Below are positions 7,079-14,683 of a stretch of DNA of 14,793 bases, in pieces (the stretch's first letter is position 1; every line of letters starts with the position of its first letter). Below the pieces are notes generated by a model. It saw nothing but the letters and a program-made list of their open reading frames with translations, was not told the origin of the DNA and ran no database searches. Source of the DNA: Pseudomonadota bacterium (GTDB lineage Bacteria; Pseudomonadota; Alphaproteobacteria; Rhizobiales; Xanthobacteraceae); the NCBI GenBank assembly GCA_023435725.1, contig JAEYRD010000156.1, positions 1 through 14,793 on the forward strand. Reading direction: 5' to 3'. The position numbers were made by a program, and so were the translations under genes.

Positions 7079-8269
7079 TCAGGCGCTCTTCTTCTGCCGC
7101 ATCAGATCGGCAAAGCGCTGAAACAGATAGTGCGAGTCGCGCGGGCCCGGTGAGGCCTCAGGGTGGTACTGCACCGAGAACACCGGCTTGCCGTCGAGCT
7201 GGATGCCGCAATTGGAGCCGTCGAATAGCGAGATGTGAGTCTGCGTCGCGCCCTTCGGAAGCGTCGTCTCATCCACCGCAAAGCCGTGGTTCATCGAGGT
7301 GATCTCGACCTTGCCGGTGGTCTCGTCCTTCACGGGATGATTGGCGCCGTGATGGCCCTGATGCATCTTCTTCGTCTTCGCGCCGACGGCGAGGCCGAGC
7401 ATCTGGTGGCCGAGGCAGATGCCGAAGGTCGGCGTGCCCGACTTGATCACGTCCTGAATGACCGGCACGGCATATTTGCCGGTCGCGGCCGGATCGCCCG
7501 GACCGTTCGACAGGAATATGCCGTCCGGCTTCATCGCCAAAATGTCTTCGGACGAGGTCGTCGCCGGCACCACCGTCACCTTGCAGCCGACGCCGGCGAG
7601 CAGGCGCAGGATGTTGCGCTTGATGCCGTAGTCGATGGCGACGACGTTGAACTCCGGCTTGTCCTGCCGGCCAAAACCCTTGTTCCACACCCAGGGCGTC
7701 TCGTCCCAGGTGAAGCGTTGACCGGAGGTGACCATCGGCACGAGGTCCATGCCCTCGAGGCCCGGCCATTCGCGGGCCTCTTCCTTCAGCCCGTGCAGGT
7801 CGAACTCGCCGGTCTTGGAATGTGCGATCACGGCGTTGGGCATGCCCTTGCTGCGGATCAGCGCGGTCAACGCGCGCGTATCGATACCGGAGAGTCCGAT
7901 GATGCCGCGGGCCTTGAGCCAGGCGTCGAGGTGCTTGGTGGCGCGGTAGTTCGAGGGATCGGTGATCGCGGTGCGCAGGATCACGCCGCGCGCGCCGGGC
8001 GTCGCGGCCATGTTCACCGTCTCGATGTCGTCCTCGTTGGTACCGACATTGCCGATATGCGGGAAGGTGAAGGTGATGAGCTGGCCGGCATAGGAGGGAT
8101 CGGTAAGGATCTCTTCATAGCCGGTCATCGCGGTGTTGAAGCAGACTTCACCGACGGCGTGGCCTTCGGCGCCGAGACCGAAGCCTTCGAGCACCGTGCC
8201 ATCGGCAAGCACGAGGAGCGCGGTCGGTTTGTGGTCCGGCCAAGCGGGATCGTTGTCATGTTGTGTCAT
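7079..8269 (-). CDS. carA: Carbamoyl-phosphate synthase small (glutaminase) subunit
   Basis: A 396-residue glutamine amidotransferase subunit that hydrolyses glutamine and channels ammonia to CarB for carbamoyl phosphate synthesis. The N-terminal CPSase domain begins ALLVLADGTVLEGFGLGAEG and contains EVCFNTAMTGYEEILTDPSY (41-60). The class I glutaminase domain has NGPGDP (255-260), the nucleophile C285 in FGICLGHQ, and the triad H369 and E371 in YHPEASPGP. Length is normal. The start is ATG 8269, where the family N-terminus fits, though no Shine-Dalgarno is visible and the predicted promoter is so close that the mRNA may be leaderless. Its partner carB lies 4.7 kb downstream on the same strand, separated by genes on both strands, so the two are not one simple operon. 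Confidence 0.97.
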   Translation of the reverse strand: MTQHDNDPAWPDHKPTALLVLADGTVLEGFGLGAEGHAVGEVCFNTAMTGYEEILTDPSYAGQLITFTFPHIGNVGTNEDDIETVNMAATPGARGVILRTAITDPSNYRATKHLDAWLKARGIIGLSGIDTRALTALIRSKGMPNAVIAHSKTGEFDLHGLKEEAREWPGLEGMDLVPMVTSGQRFTWDETPWVWNKGFGRQDKPEFNVVAIDYGIKRNILRLLAGVGCKVTVVPATTSSEDILAMKPDGIFLSNGPGDPAATGKYAVPVIQDVIKSGTPTFGICLGHQMLGLAVGAKTKKMHQGHHGANHPVKDETTGKVEITSMNHGFAVDETTLPKGATQTHISLFDGSNCGIQLDGKPVFSVQYHPEASPGPRDSHYLFQRFADLMRQKKSA

Positions 8270-8277
8270 GAGCGCGT

Positions 8278-8306
8278 TTCATAGTCCCCCGACGCACGCC
8301 CGTCAA
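8278..8306 (-). promoter_or_regulatory. Predicted sigma-70 promoter of carA
   Basis: The minus strand shows TTGACG (8301-8306), a 17-base spacer and TATGAA (8278-8283), five of six and four of six to consensus. Transcription would start at about 8271, a few bases from the carA ATG at 8269. The spacer is very GC-rich and no other comparable pair is seen in the 146-bp divergent region for this strand. Confidence 0.55.
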
Positions 8307-8415
8307 AGCGGGAGAGGGCCGATTCACATGCGTTTTTGCATATTTGACAGGCCTCCTCAGGCACTTAAGCTTGGCAGAATAATTTCCGGCAATATCCTGG
8401 GCTTGCGAGGCAATA

Positions 8416-9143
8416 ATGGACCAGACCTCCCCGATCGTCCTGGTTCCGGGGCTGGCCTCCTCGGCCCGGATCTATGTGCCGGTGATCCCGGCGCTCTGGC
8501 GGTTCGGTCCGGTGATGGTCGCCAACCACATTCGCGACGACAGCATGACGGCGATCGCCCGTCGTGTGCTGAGCGAGGCACCGCCGCGCTTCGCGCTCGC
8601 CGGCCATTCCATGGGCGGCTACATCGCGCTGGAGATCATGCGTCAGGCGCCCGACCGCGTGACAAGGCTGGCGCTGATCAACACCCAGGCGCGGCCCGAC
8701 ACGCCGGAGGCGACGGCACGCCGCCGCGGCCTGATGGAGCGCGCGAGGCGCGGCGAGCTGCGCCGGCACGTGAGGAGATGTTTCCCGAACTGGTCCATCC
8801 CTCGCGCCGCGACGACGCCAGCATTCGCCGGCTCGTGCATGAGCAGGGCGAGGACGTCGGCGTCGAAGGCTATCTGCGGCAGCAGACCGCAATCATCGCG
8901 CGGGTGGATTCACGGCCGACGCTTGCGACGATCGAATGCCCGACGCTGGTGCTGACGGGGGATCAGGACAACACGATCCCGAACGCATTCTCGAAGGAGA
9001 TGGCGGACGGCATTGCCGGCGCGAAGCTCGTCGTTCTCGCCAATTGCGGACATCTGCCGCAGCCGGAGCAGCCCGAGGCGACGGCACAGGCGCTGGTCGA
9101 ATGGCTCGGAACCCCGGTTGTCTCGGGGCGGCGAACGGCCTAG
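8416..9143 (+). pseudogene. Alpha/beta hydrolase, frameshifted
   Basis: Two adjacent reading frames together make one alpha/beta-hydrolase of about 240 residues. The first frame (from ATG 8416, GAGG site upstream) has the HGxx-equivalent VLVPGLASSARIY and the nucleophile elbow GHSMGG (S65). The acid (LVLTGDQDNTIP) and histidine (NCGHLPQPEQPE) lie in a second frame that ends at 9143. The switch falls at about 8760-8770, between RARRGEL and REEMFPELVHPSRRDD, and equals one missing base. Beyond it the first frame reads an arginine-rich non-family sequence until a stop at 8955. The catalytic triad is therefore split, so the product would be inactive unless frameshifting or sequence error is involved. 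The specific substrate is unknown. It is divergent from carA. Confidence 0.8.
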
Positions 9144-9176
9144 ATCAGGCGTCGGATATTCGAAGGGATCACGATC

Positions 9177-9632
9177 ATGTTGCGCGACGACATCAACAAT
9201 GCGGTCAAAGAGGCCATGAAGGCCAAGGACGAGCGCAAGCTCACCACGCTGCGCATGGTCAACTCGACCATCAAGAACGCGGATATCGACGCGCGCGGCA
9301 ATGGCAAGCCGCCGCTGTCTGACGCCGATCTGCTCGCCGTGCTCCAGAAGATGATCAAGCAGCGCCAGGAGGCGGTCGAGCTCTACGACAAGGGCGGCCG
9401 TGCCGAGCTCGCAGCCCAGGAGCGCGAGGAGATCGCGGTGATCTCGGCCTATCTGCCGAAACAGATGTCGGACGACGAGGTGAAGAAGGCGATCGCGGAC
9501 GCGATCGGCGAGACGGGCGCGGCCGGCATGAAGGACATGGGCAAGGTGATCGCGGTGTTGAGAGCGAAGTACGCCGGTCAGATGGATTTCGGCAAGGCCA
9601 GCGGCTTGGTGAAGGCGGCGTTGTCGGGCTAG
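9177..9632 (+). CDS. GatB/YqeY domain-containing protein
   Basis: A 151-residue cytosolic protein matching the stand-alone YqeY family over its full length (usual size 147-155). The family shares its fold with the tail domain of the GatB amidotransferase subunit, which contacts tRNA; the role of the free-standing form is not established, though a link to tRNA-dependent amidation is often suggested. Visible family features are LRDDINNAVKEAMKAKDERKLTTLRMVNSTIKN at the N-terminus (long helix, written here in part), MIKQRQEAVELYDKGGR, EREEIAVISAYLPKQMSDDE and the GxMKDMGKVIAVL block followed by DFGKASGLVKAAL. The start is ATG 9177 with GAAGGG upstream. It begins 33 nt after the frameshifted hydrolase, so the two may be co-transcribed, and it is followed by a large palindromic repeat. 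Confidence 0.93.
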   Translation: MLRDDINNAVKEAMKAKDERKLTTLRMVNSTIKNADIDARGNGKPPLSDADLLAVLQKMIKQRQEAVELYDKGGRAELAAQEREEIAVISAYLPKQMSDDEVKKAIADAIGETGAAGMKDMGKVIAVLRAKYAGQMDFGKASGLVKAALSG

Positions 9633-9635
9633 GTC

Positions 9636-9757
9636 GTCATTCCGGGGCGCGCGGAGCGCGAGCTATGATGCGCAATTGCGCATCTGAGAATCCATCGTGC
9701 CGCCGGCTCTGTTGCAAAATGGATTCCGGGTTCGCGCTTTGCGCGCCCCGGAATGAT
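9636..9757. repeat. Long palindromic intergenic repeat, GTCATTCCGGGGCG family, copy 1
   Basis: Sixteen-base perfect arms TCATTCCGGGGCGCGC at 9637-9652 and 9741-9756, with a 16-base perfect palindrome ATGCGCAATTGCGCAT at 9668-9683 inside the left half. It begins 4 bases after the GatB/YqeY stop codon and ends shortly before the epoxide hydrolase. This is a dispersed repeat that I know from Bradyrhizobium genomes; two further copies occur in this window. Confidence 0.85.
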
Positions 9758-9780
9758 TGAGAACACAGGGGAGGCAACCG

Positions 9781-10920
9781 ATGACTGCCGCGGTCAAGCC
9801 GTTTCGCATCGCTGTCAGCGACGACACTCTCTCCGACCTGAAATCGCGCCTGGCGCGCACGCGCTGGCCGGAGGCGGAGCTGGTCGATGACTGGAGCCAG
9901 GGTACGCCGCTGAAGTGGATCCAGGAGATCTGCACCTACTGGGCGAACGGCTATGATTGGCGGGCCCGCGAGGCGAAGCTCAACCGCTTCGAGCAGTTCA
10001 CTACCGAGATCGACGGCCTTGACATCCATTTCCTGCATGTGCGCTCGAAGGAGCCTTCAGCACTGCCGCTGATCATCACCCATGGCTGGCCCGGCTCGAT
10101 CGTGGAATTCCAGAAGGTCATCGCACCGCTGGTCGATCCCGCCACCCATGGCGGCAATCCGGCCGATGCTTTCCACGTCGTCTGCCCATCCCTGCCGGGC
10201 TTTGGCTTTTCCGCCAAGCCCAGAACCACCGGCTGGGGCGTCGACCGCATCGCCGCGACCTGGGCGAAGCTGATGGATCGGCTCGGCTATGTCAGCTACG
10301 GCGCGCAAGGCGGCGACTGGGGGTCTGCGGTAACGACCTCGCTCGGCGCGCAGGACGCAGAGCATTGCGCCGGCATTCACATCACGCTCGCCTTCAACAC
10401 GCCGCCGAAGGTCGAGGGCGAGCCGACGCCGGAGGAGAAGCGCGCACTCGCCGGCCTCAAGCATTACGTCGATCTCGACTCCGGTTACTCGAAGCAGCAA
10501 TCGACGCGGCCGCAAACGCTCGGCTATGGCCTGACGGATTCACCGAGCGGGCAGGCGGCCTGGATCCTGGAGAAATTCTGGGCCTGGACCGATTGCAACG
10601 GCCATCCCGAGAACATCTTCGAGAAGGACGAGCTGCTCGACAACGTCATGCTCTACTGGGTGACGGAGACGGCGACTTCGTCTGCCCGGCTCTATTGGGA
10701 AAGTTTTGGCAAGCGCCGGACGACGCCCAAGGTCGGCGTGCCGACAGGTGTTGCCGTCTTCCCGAAGGAGATCATCACGCCGGTGCGGCGCTGGATGGAG
10801 CCGAACTTCGAACACATCACGCACTGGAGCGAGATGGAGAAGGGCGGACATTTCGCCGCATTCGAGCAGCCGGAGCTGTTTGTGCGCGATGTCAGGCAGT
10901 TCTTCCGCACGGTGCGGTAG
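9781..10920 (+). CDS. Epoxide hydrolase, EHN-domain (microsomal-type) family
   Basis: A 379-residue alpha/beta-hydrolase that opens epoxides to diols through an ester intermediate on aspartate. The N-terminal EHN domain (FRIAVSDDTLSDLKSRLART, about residues 8-110) is present. The oxyanion motif HGWPGS is at 101-106, the nucleophile D179 is in GGDWGS, the cap-domain tyrosine is near 305 (ARLYWES), the likely acid is E330 (VFPKE), and the histidine is H357 in KGGHFAAFEQPE. Length and domain order are normal, and it has no N-terminal membrane anchor, so it should be soluble. The start is ATG 9781, because GGGAGG precedes it; an upstream in-frame TTG at 9757 falls at the edge of the repeat. The physiological epoxide is unknown. 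It is isolated between two palindromic repeats. Confidence 0.92.
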   Translation: MTAAVKPFRIAVSDDTLSDLKSRLARTRWPEAELVDDWSQGTPLKWIQEICTYWANGYDWRAREAKLNRFEQFTTEIDGLDIHFLHVRSKEPSALPLIITHGWPGSIVEFQKVIAPLVDPATHGGNPADAFHVVCPSLPGFGFSAKPRTTGWGVDRIAATWAKLMDRLGYVSYGAQGGDWGSAVTTSLGAQDAEHCAGIHITLAFNTPPKVEGEPTPEEKRALAGLKHYVDLDSGYSKQQSTRPQTLGYGLTDSPSGQAAWILEKFWAWTDCNGHPENIFEKDELLDNVMLYWVTETATSSARLYWESFGKRRTTPKVGVPTGVAVFPKEIITPVRRWMEPNFEHITHWSEMEKGGHFAAFEQPELFVRDVRQFFRTVR

Positions 10921-10929
10921 GCCTCCGCT

Positions 10930-11033
10930 GTCATTCCGGGGCGCCCGCAGGGCGAAGCCGGAATCCATCGGGCCGCAGCAAACGCCGCGTAATGAATTCC
11001 GGGCTCGACGCTCGCGCGTCGCCCCGGAATGAC
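10930..11033. repeat. Palindromic intergenic repeat, GTCATTCCGGGGCG family, copy 2
   Basis: Perfect 14-base arms GTCATTCCGGGGCG (10930-10943) and CGCCCCGGAATGAC (11020-11033). The centre carries a second partial symmetry, CCGGAATCCAT against AATGAATTCCGG. The ends match copies 1 and 3 but the interior differs from copy 1, as expected for a family with conserved termini. It lies between the epoxide hydrolase and the acyl-CoA synthetase. Confidence 0.85.
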
Positions 11034-11043
11034 GCCGCGGGGC

Positions 11044-11071
11044 TTGTCCCGCGCAATCGCGGCTCTAGACT
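11044..11071 (+). promoter_or_regulatory. Candidate promoter of the acyl-CoA synthetase
   Basis: TTGTCC (11044-11049), a 16-base spacer and TAGACT (11066-11071), each about four of six to sigma-70 consensus, placed just after the repeat and about 39 bases before the ATG. This is a weak but well-placed candidate. Confidence 0.35.
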
Positions 11072-11109
11072 GGGCGACAACAACAAGACACCGTGGAAAC
11101 GCCGCAACC

Positions 11110-12720
11110 ATGCTGACCGAAGCCAAGACCTACGACGAACTCTACCGCAATTTCCGCTGGGACGTCCCGGCGCGCTTCAACATCGCGGAGGCGTGCTGCG
11201 ACCGCCATGCCGACGGCACCGGCCGCCTCGCGCTGATCTATGTCGACGAGAACGGCACGACCACGCGCACTTCCTTCGACGAGGTTGCGGAGATGTCGCG
11301 CCGCTTCGCCAACGTGCTGAAGGCGGACGGCCTCTCGCGCGGCGATCGCGTCGCGGTATTCCTGTCGCAATCGCTGGAGCTGCCGATCGCGCATATGGCG
11401 GCGTTCCGCGCCGGGCTGATCTCGATCCCGCTGTTTGCGCTGTTCGGCGAGGACGCGCTGGAATTCCGCCTGTCGAATTCGCAAGCCAGGGCCATCATCA
11501 CCGACGAGGCCGGCTGGGAGAAGCTGACGAAGATCCGCGATCGGTTGCCCTATTTGCAGGACATCTATGTCACGAGCGGCGCCGTCCACGCCGGCGCAAA
11601 GCCGTTCTGGTCAGCGATCGAAGCTGCGTCCGAGGACTTTGCGACCGTCGATACCTCCGCCGACGACCCCGCGCTGATCATCTATACCTCAGGCACGACA
11701 GGCAATCCGAAGGGAGCGCTGCATGCGCACCGCGTCGTGCTCGGTCATCTGCCGAACGTCGAGATGTGTCACAACTTCCTGCCGCGGCCCGGCGATCTGA
11801 TGTGGACGCCGGCGGACTGGGCCTGGATCGGCGGCCTCGTCAATGGCCTGTTCGCATTCTGGTATCACGGCATCCCCCTGGTCGGCCATCGCGCGCGAAA
11901 GTTCGAGCCGCAGGCGGCGATGCAGATGATGGCGGACCTCGGGGTGCGCAACGTCTTCCTGCCGCCGACCGCGCTCAAACTGATGCGGCAGGCCGGCGTG
12001 AAGCATTCCGGCGTCAAGCTGCGCAGCATCTTTACCGGCGGTGAGTCGCTCGGCGGCGAGCTGCTGGGCTGGGTGCGCGAGACCTTCGGCATCGACGCGC
12101 ATGAGGTGTTCGGCCAGACCGAGTGCAATCTCGTGATTGGCAGCAACTCGAACCTGTTTCCGATCCGCCCGGGCTCGATGGGCAAGGCGACGCCGGGTTT
12201 CGACGTCCGCATCGTCAACGACAAGGGCGAGGAGCTGCCGCGGGGACAGCGCGGCATCATCGGCGTGCGCCAGCCGTGCCCGTGCACGATGATCGAGTAT
12301 TGGCGCAATCCGGAGGCGACGGCGAAGAAATATGCCGGCGAATTCCTGCTCACAGGCGATCTCGGCGTGCAGGATGAGGACGGCTATTTCTGGTACGTCA
12401 GCCGTGAGGACGACGTCATCACCACGGCCGGCTATCGCGTCGGCCCGTCCGAGATTGAGCACACGCTGATGAAGCATCCGTCGGTGGCGATGGCGGCGGT
12501 GGTCGGCATCCCCGATCCGATCCGCACGGAGTCGATCAAGGCCTGGATCGTGCTGCGCCCGGGCTTTGCGGCGAGCGACACGCTGGCGCGCGAGCTCCAG
12601 GAGTTCGTCAAGGCGCAACTCGCCGCCCACGAATATCCGCGCTTCGTCGAGTTTGCCGAGACGCTGCCGATGACCGCCACTGGAAAGGTGCTGCGCCGCG
12701 AGTTGCGCGCGAGGGGGTAG
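11110..12720 (+). CDS. AMP-forming acyl-CoA synthetase (acetyl/medium-chain type)
   Basis: A 536-residue adenylate-forming enzyme that joins a carboxylic acid to CoA by way of an acyl-AMP. Core motifs are in order: A3 YTSGTTGNPKG (192-202), TPADWAWIGGL (233-243), A5 FGQTE (334-338), A7 LTGDLG with D417, R432 in YVSREDDVITTAGYRVGP (the A8 hinge), and the catalytic lysine K526 in TATGKVLRREL. The TPADWAWIGG and GYRVGPSEIE patterns are closest to acetyl-CoA or medium-chain (ACSM-like) synthetases; the exact acid is not readable. It is shorter than Acs (about 650), without the extended N-terminus. The start is ATG 11110, where family similarity begins; in-frame codons upstream run into the repeat. 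The ribosome site is weak (GGAAACG). Confidence 0.92.
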   Translation: MLTEAKTYDELYRNFRWDVPARFNIAEACCDRHADGTGRLALIYVDENGTTTRTSFDEVAEMSRRFANVLKADGLSRGDRVAVFLSQSLELPIAHMAAFRAGLISIPLFALFGEDALEFRLSNSQARAIITDEAGWEKLTKIRDRLPYLQDIYVTSGAVHAGAKPFWSAIEAASEDFATVDTSADDPALIIYTSGTTGNPKGALHAHRVVLGHLPNVEMCHNFLPRPGDLMWTPADWAWIGGLVNGLFAFWYHGIPLVGHRARKFEPQAAMQMMADLGVRNVFLPPTALKLMRQAGVKHSGVKLRSIFTGGESLGGELLGWVRETFGIDAHEVFGQTECNLVIGSNSNLFPIRPGSMGKATPGFDVRIVNDKGEELPRGQRGIIGVRQPCPCTMIEYWRNPEATAKKYAGEFLLTGDLGVQDEDGYFWYVSREDDVITTAGYRVGPSEIEHTLMKHPSVAMAAVVGIPDPIRTESIKAWIVLRPGFAASDTLARELQEFVKAQLAAHEYPRFVEFAETLPMTATGKVLRRELRARG

Positions 12721-12888
12721 GGCTCTTCCTTCTCACCTTGCAAGGAGAAAGGGGGAAAATGCGTTGCACGATGCCCGTCGCGGTATCCTTAGACCGTTTT
12801 GCACATCACTCGCACGTGCAAGGCCCGCACTCTCGCGCTAACATCAGTCCCAACAATCGCGACGAAGATCGCGTAAGGGAGGAAGCTG

Positions 12889-13665
12889 ATGTCCATCTCG
12901 GGCAAGGTCGATCCGGTGGTGCGTCCCGTTGCGGCGACCGATATCGCCGAGGCGCTGGTCGAGGGCCTGCGTGATTTCCAGGCGCTGCCGCTCTACGGGC
13001 TGTGCTTTGGCGCGCTCTACGCCGCCGGCGGCATCGTCATCATGCTGTGTCTCACCGCCTTCGGCATGGTCTATCTCGTCTATCCTCTGGCCGCGGGCTT
13101 CGCGCTGATCGGCCCGTTCGTGGCGATCGGCCTTTACGAGATCAGCCGCCGCCGCGAGCGCGGCGAACCGGTCTCGTTCGGCGCGATCTGGTCCGCGATA
13201 CGCTCGCGCAGCGAGATCGGCTGGATGGCGTTCGTCACGCTGTTCGTGTTCGTGATCTGGATGTACCAGGTACGGCTCCTGATCGCGCTGCTGCTCGGAC
13301 TCCACGCCTCGTTCTCGAGCCTTCAGGAATTCATGACGGTGGTGCTGACCACCAGCGAGGGCTTGCTGTTCCTTGCGATCGGTAACGTCGTCGGGGCCGT
13401 GCTGTCGCTGATCCTGTTCTCGCTGACCGTGGTGTCGTTTCCGCTGCTGCTCGATCGCGAAGTCGATTTCGTCACCGCCATGGTGACGAGCGTGCGGGCT
13501 GTGGTGACGAGTCCGCTGCCGATGATCGGCTGGGCCGCCGTGATCGTGATGCTGCTGATGGTCTCGGCGCTGCCTTACTTTCTCGGGCTGATCGTGACGC
13601 TGCCCGTGCTCGGGCATGCGACCTGGCATCTCTATCGGCGGCTGGTGGTGCCGGTGCCCGCCTAG
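12889..13665 (+). CDS. DUF2189-like integral membrane protein
   Basis: A 258-residue inner-membrane protein of unknown function. After a polar N-terminus (to about residue 34) there are hydrophobic spans at about 35-57, 62-83, 112-138, 158-187 and 211-243, the last three long enough to be double-pass. The early block FGALYAAGGIVIMLCL and YPLAAGFALIGPFVAIGLYEISRRRERGE is typical of the DUF2189 family. Later VVSFPLLLDREVDF and a conserved-looking TSVRAVVTSPLPMIGWAA follow. The start is ATG 12889 with a strong GGGAGGAAG site 5-6 nt upstream. It stands alone: the 168-bp upstream spacer shows only a weak CCTT/AAGG hairpin near 12727-12752 and no clear promoter, and a short palindromic repeat follows its stop. 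Confidence 0.85.
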   Translation: MSISGKVDPVVRPVAATDIAEALVEGLRDFQALPLYGLCFGALYAAGGIVIMLCLTAFGMVYLVYPLAAGFALIGPFVAIGLYEISRRRERGEPVSFGAIWSAIRSRSEIGWMAFVTLFVFVIWMYQVRLLIALLLGLHASFSSLQEFMTVVLTTSEGLLFLAIGNVVGAVLSLILFSLTVVSFPLLLDREVDFVTAMVTSVRAVVTSPLPMIGWAAVIVMLLMVSALPYFLGLIVTLPVLGHATWHLYRRLVVPVPA

Positions 13666-13667
13666 TC

Positions 13668-13695
13668 GTCATTCCGGGGCGCGCTGCGGAATGAC
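13668..13695. repeat. Short (collapsed) copy 3 of the GTCATTCCGGGGCG repeat
   Basis: GTCATTCC (13668-13675) and GGAATGAC (13688-13695) enclose only 12 bases (GGGGCGCGCTGC). The ends are the same as in the two long copies, but the middle of about 75-95 bases is gone. It sits between the convergent DUF2189 and SRPBCC genes, where it can form a hairpin on both transcripts. Confidence 0.75.
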
Positions 13696-13703
13696 TCGTG
13701 AGA

Positions 13704-14216
13704 CTATGGCGTCTTGATCCCCATCGCCTTCAAGGCTTCGAGCATTTTCATCGGCGGCGACATCTTGATCTGCGGCGCCTTGCCCGTCTCCAGCAGGCTC
13801 TTCAGGCCCGACAGGATCGCGGGCCAGCCGGTGCGGCCGCCGGAGAGGATGTCGTCGCTGAGGGGGCGGTCGTGGCGCTCGCTCATGGTGAGGCGGACGG
13901 CTTCGCCGGCAGGCTCGATCTCGTAGGTGACGAGCGTGCTGCCGAGCTTTGCGACGAGATCCGGCCAGTTGACGTTCCAGCTCACTGTCAGCTTCCTCGG
14001 CGGATCGTATTCGAAGACCGCGCCGGAAATGTGCTCCGAACCGTCGGGAGCGCGCACGATGAAGGTACCGCCCAGCTTCGGCTGCATCTCTACCGCAAAG
14101 CCGGAGAAATACTTGCGGCTGAATTGCGCCGAGGTCAGCGCTTCCCACACCTTCTCCGGCGTGGAGGCGATGTAGATCGTGTAGACCGTGAGCGGCTTGA
14201 ACTGATCGAGATTCAT
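13704..14216 (-). CDS. SRPBCC (AHSA1/START-like) protein, downstream copy
   Basis: A 170-residue single-domain protein of the Aha1-homology/SRPBCC fold, a hydrophobic cavity that binds lipophilic ligands. Visible are the start YTIYIASTPEKVWEALTS (12-29), the KYFSGFAVEM strand, GGTFIVRAPDG, YDPPRKLTVSW and the C-terminal helix GWPAILSGLKSLLETGK. No catalytic function can be assigned. Its ATG overlaps the stop codon of the preceding SRPBCC gene by four bases (ATGA), which implies translational coupling. The two are clearly paralogous (TPEK.WEALTS; GWPAILS.LKSLLETGK). With the ArsR-type gene in front, this is the common alphaproteobacterial 'ArsR plus SRPBCC' operon. It is longer than its neighbour by a C-terminal extension, PPMKMLEALKAMGIKTP. 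Confidence 0.9.
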   Translation of the reverse strand: MNLDQFKPLTVYTIYIASTPEKVWEALTSAQFSRKYFSGFAVEMQPKLGGTFIVRAPDGSEHISGAVFEYDPPRKLTVSWNVNWPDLVAKLGSTLVTYEIEPAGEAVRLTMSERHDRPLSDDILSGGRTGWPAILSGLKSLLETGKAPQIKMSPPMKMLEALKAMGIKTP

Positions 14217-14683
14217 TTTGCGTCGAATCCCTTGTTGAGCGCCTCGCGCGGAATGCCGAGCAGCTTGCCGGTCTCAAGCAGGCTCTTGAGCTGGGACAGG
14301 ATCGCCGGCCAGCCGTTGGAGACGGCGCCGAGAAATTTGCCGCCCTCGACGAAGCCGTCATGCAACACGGTCAAACGAACGAGCGCGCCGAACGGTTCGA
14401 TGGTGAAGGCCACCCGTGATATCGGTTCGCCGCGCAGCTCCTCGAATTTCTGGTGCTTGAAGCTGTAGGACAAGCGCCGTGGCGGATCGGCCTCCAGAAT
14501 CTCGCCTGAATCGGTGGTCAAGCCGTCCAGCAGGAGCGCGAAGGGGGAGCCGACCTTCCAGTCCGACCTGACCTCGGCGCCGAACCAGTATTGCTTGGTG
14601 AATTCGCTCGACGTCAGCGCCTCCCACAGCTTCTCTGGCGTGGTCTCGATGTAGGTCACGTAGACGAATTGCGGCTTACTCAT
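14213..14683 (-). CDS. SRPBCC (AHSA1/START-like) protein, upstream copy
   Basis: A 156-residue protein of the same fold as the next gene. Key parts are VYVTYIETTPEKLWEALTSS (7-26), QYWFGAEVRSDWKVGSPF, EADPPRRLSYSF, FTIEPFGALVRLTVLHDGF and the final helix GWPAILSQLKSLLETGK. The ligand and role are unknown; some members act as ligand sensors or chaperone-like proteins. The start at ATG 14683 lies inside the end of the ArsR-type gene (8-base overlap), so the ribosome probably re-initiates from that gene. Sequence divergence between the two copies is large apart from the ends, so the duplication is old. Confidence 0.9.
   Translation of the reverse strand: MSKPQFVYVTYIETTPEKLWEALTSSEFTKQYWFGAEVRSDWKVGSPFALLLDGLTTDSGEILEADPPRRLSYSFKHQKFEELRGEPISRVAFTIEPFGALVRLTVLHDGFVEGGKFLGAVSNGWPAILSQLKSLLETGKLLGIPREALNKGFDAK

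Noticed and set aside
8372..8390. Possible sigma-54 promoter (TGGCAGAATAATTTCC) before the hydrolase
   Set aside because: The GC at the -12 position is missing at the required spacing from the GG element.
10365..12044. 559-codon plus-strand frame across the epoxide hydrolase and synthetase genes
   Set aside because: Out-of-frame shadow of two well-supported genes. It is arginine-rich without family features.
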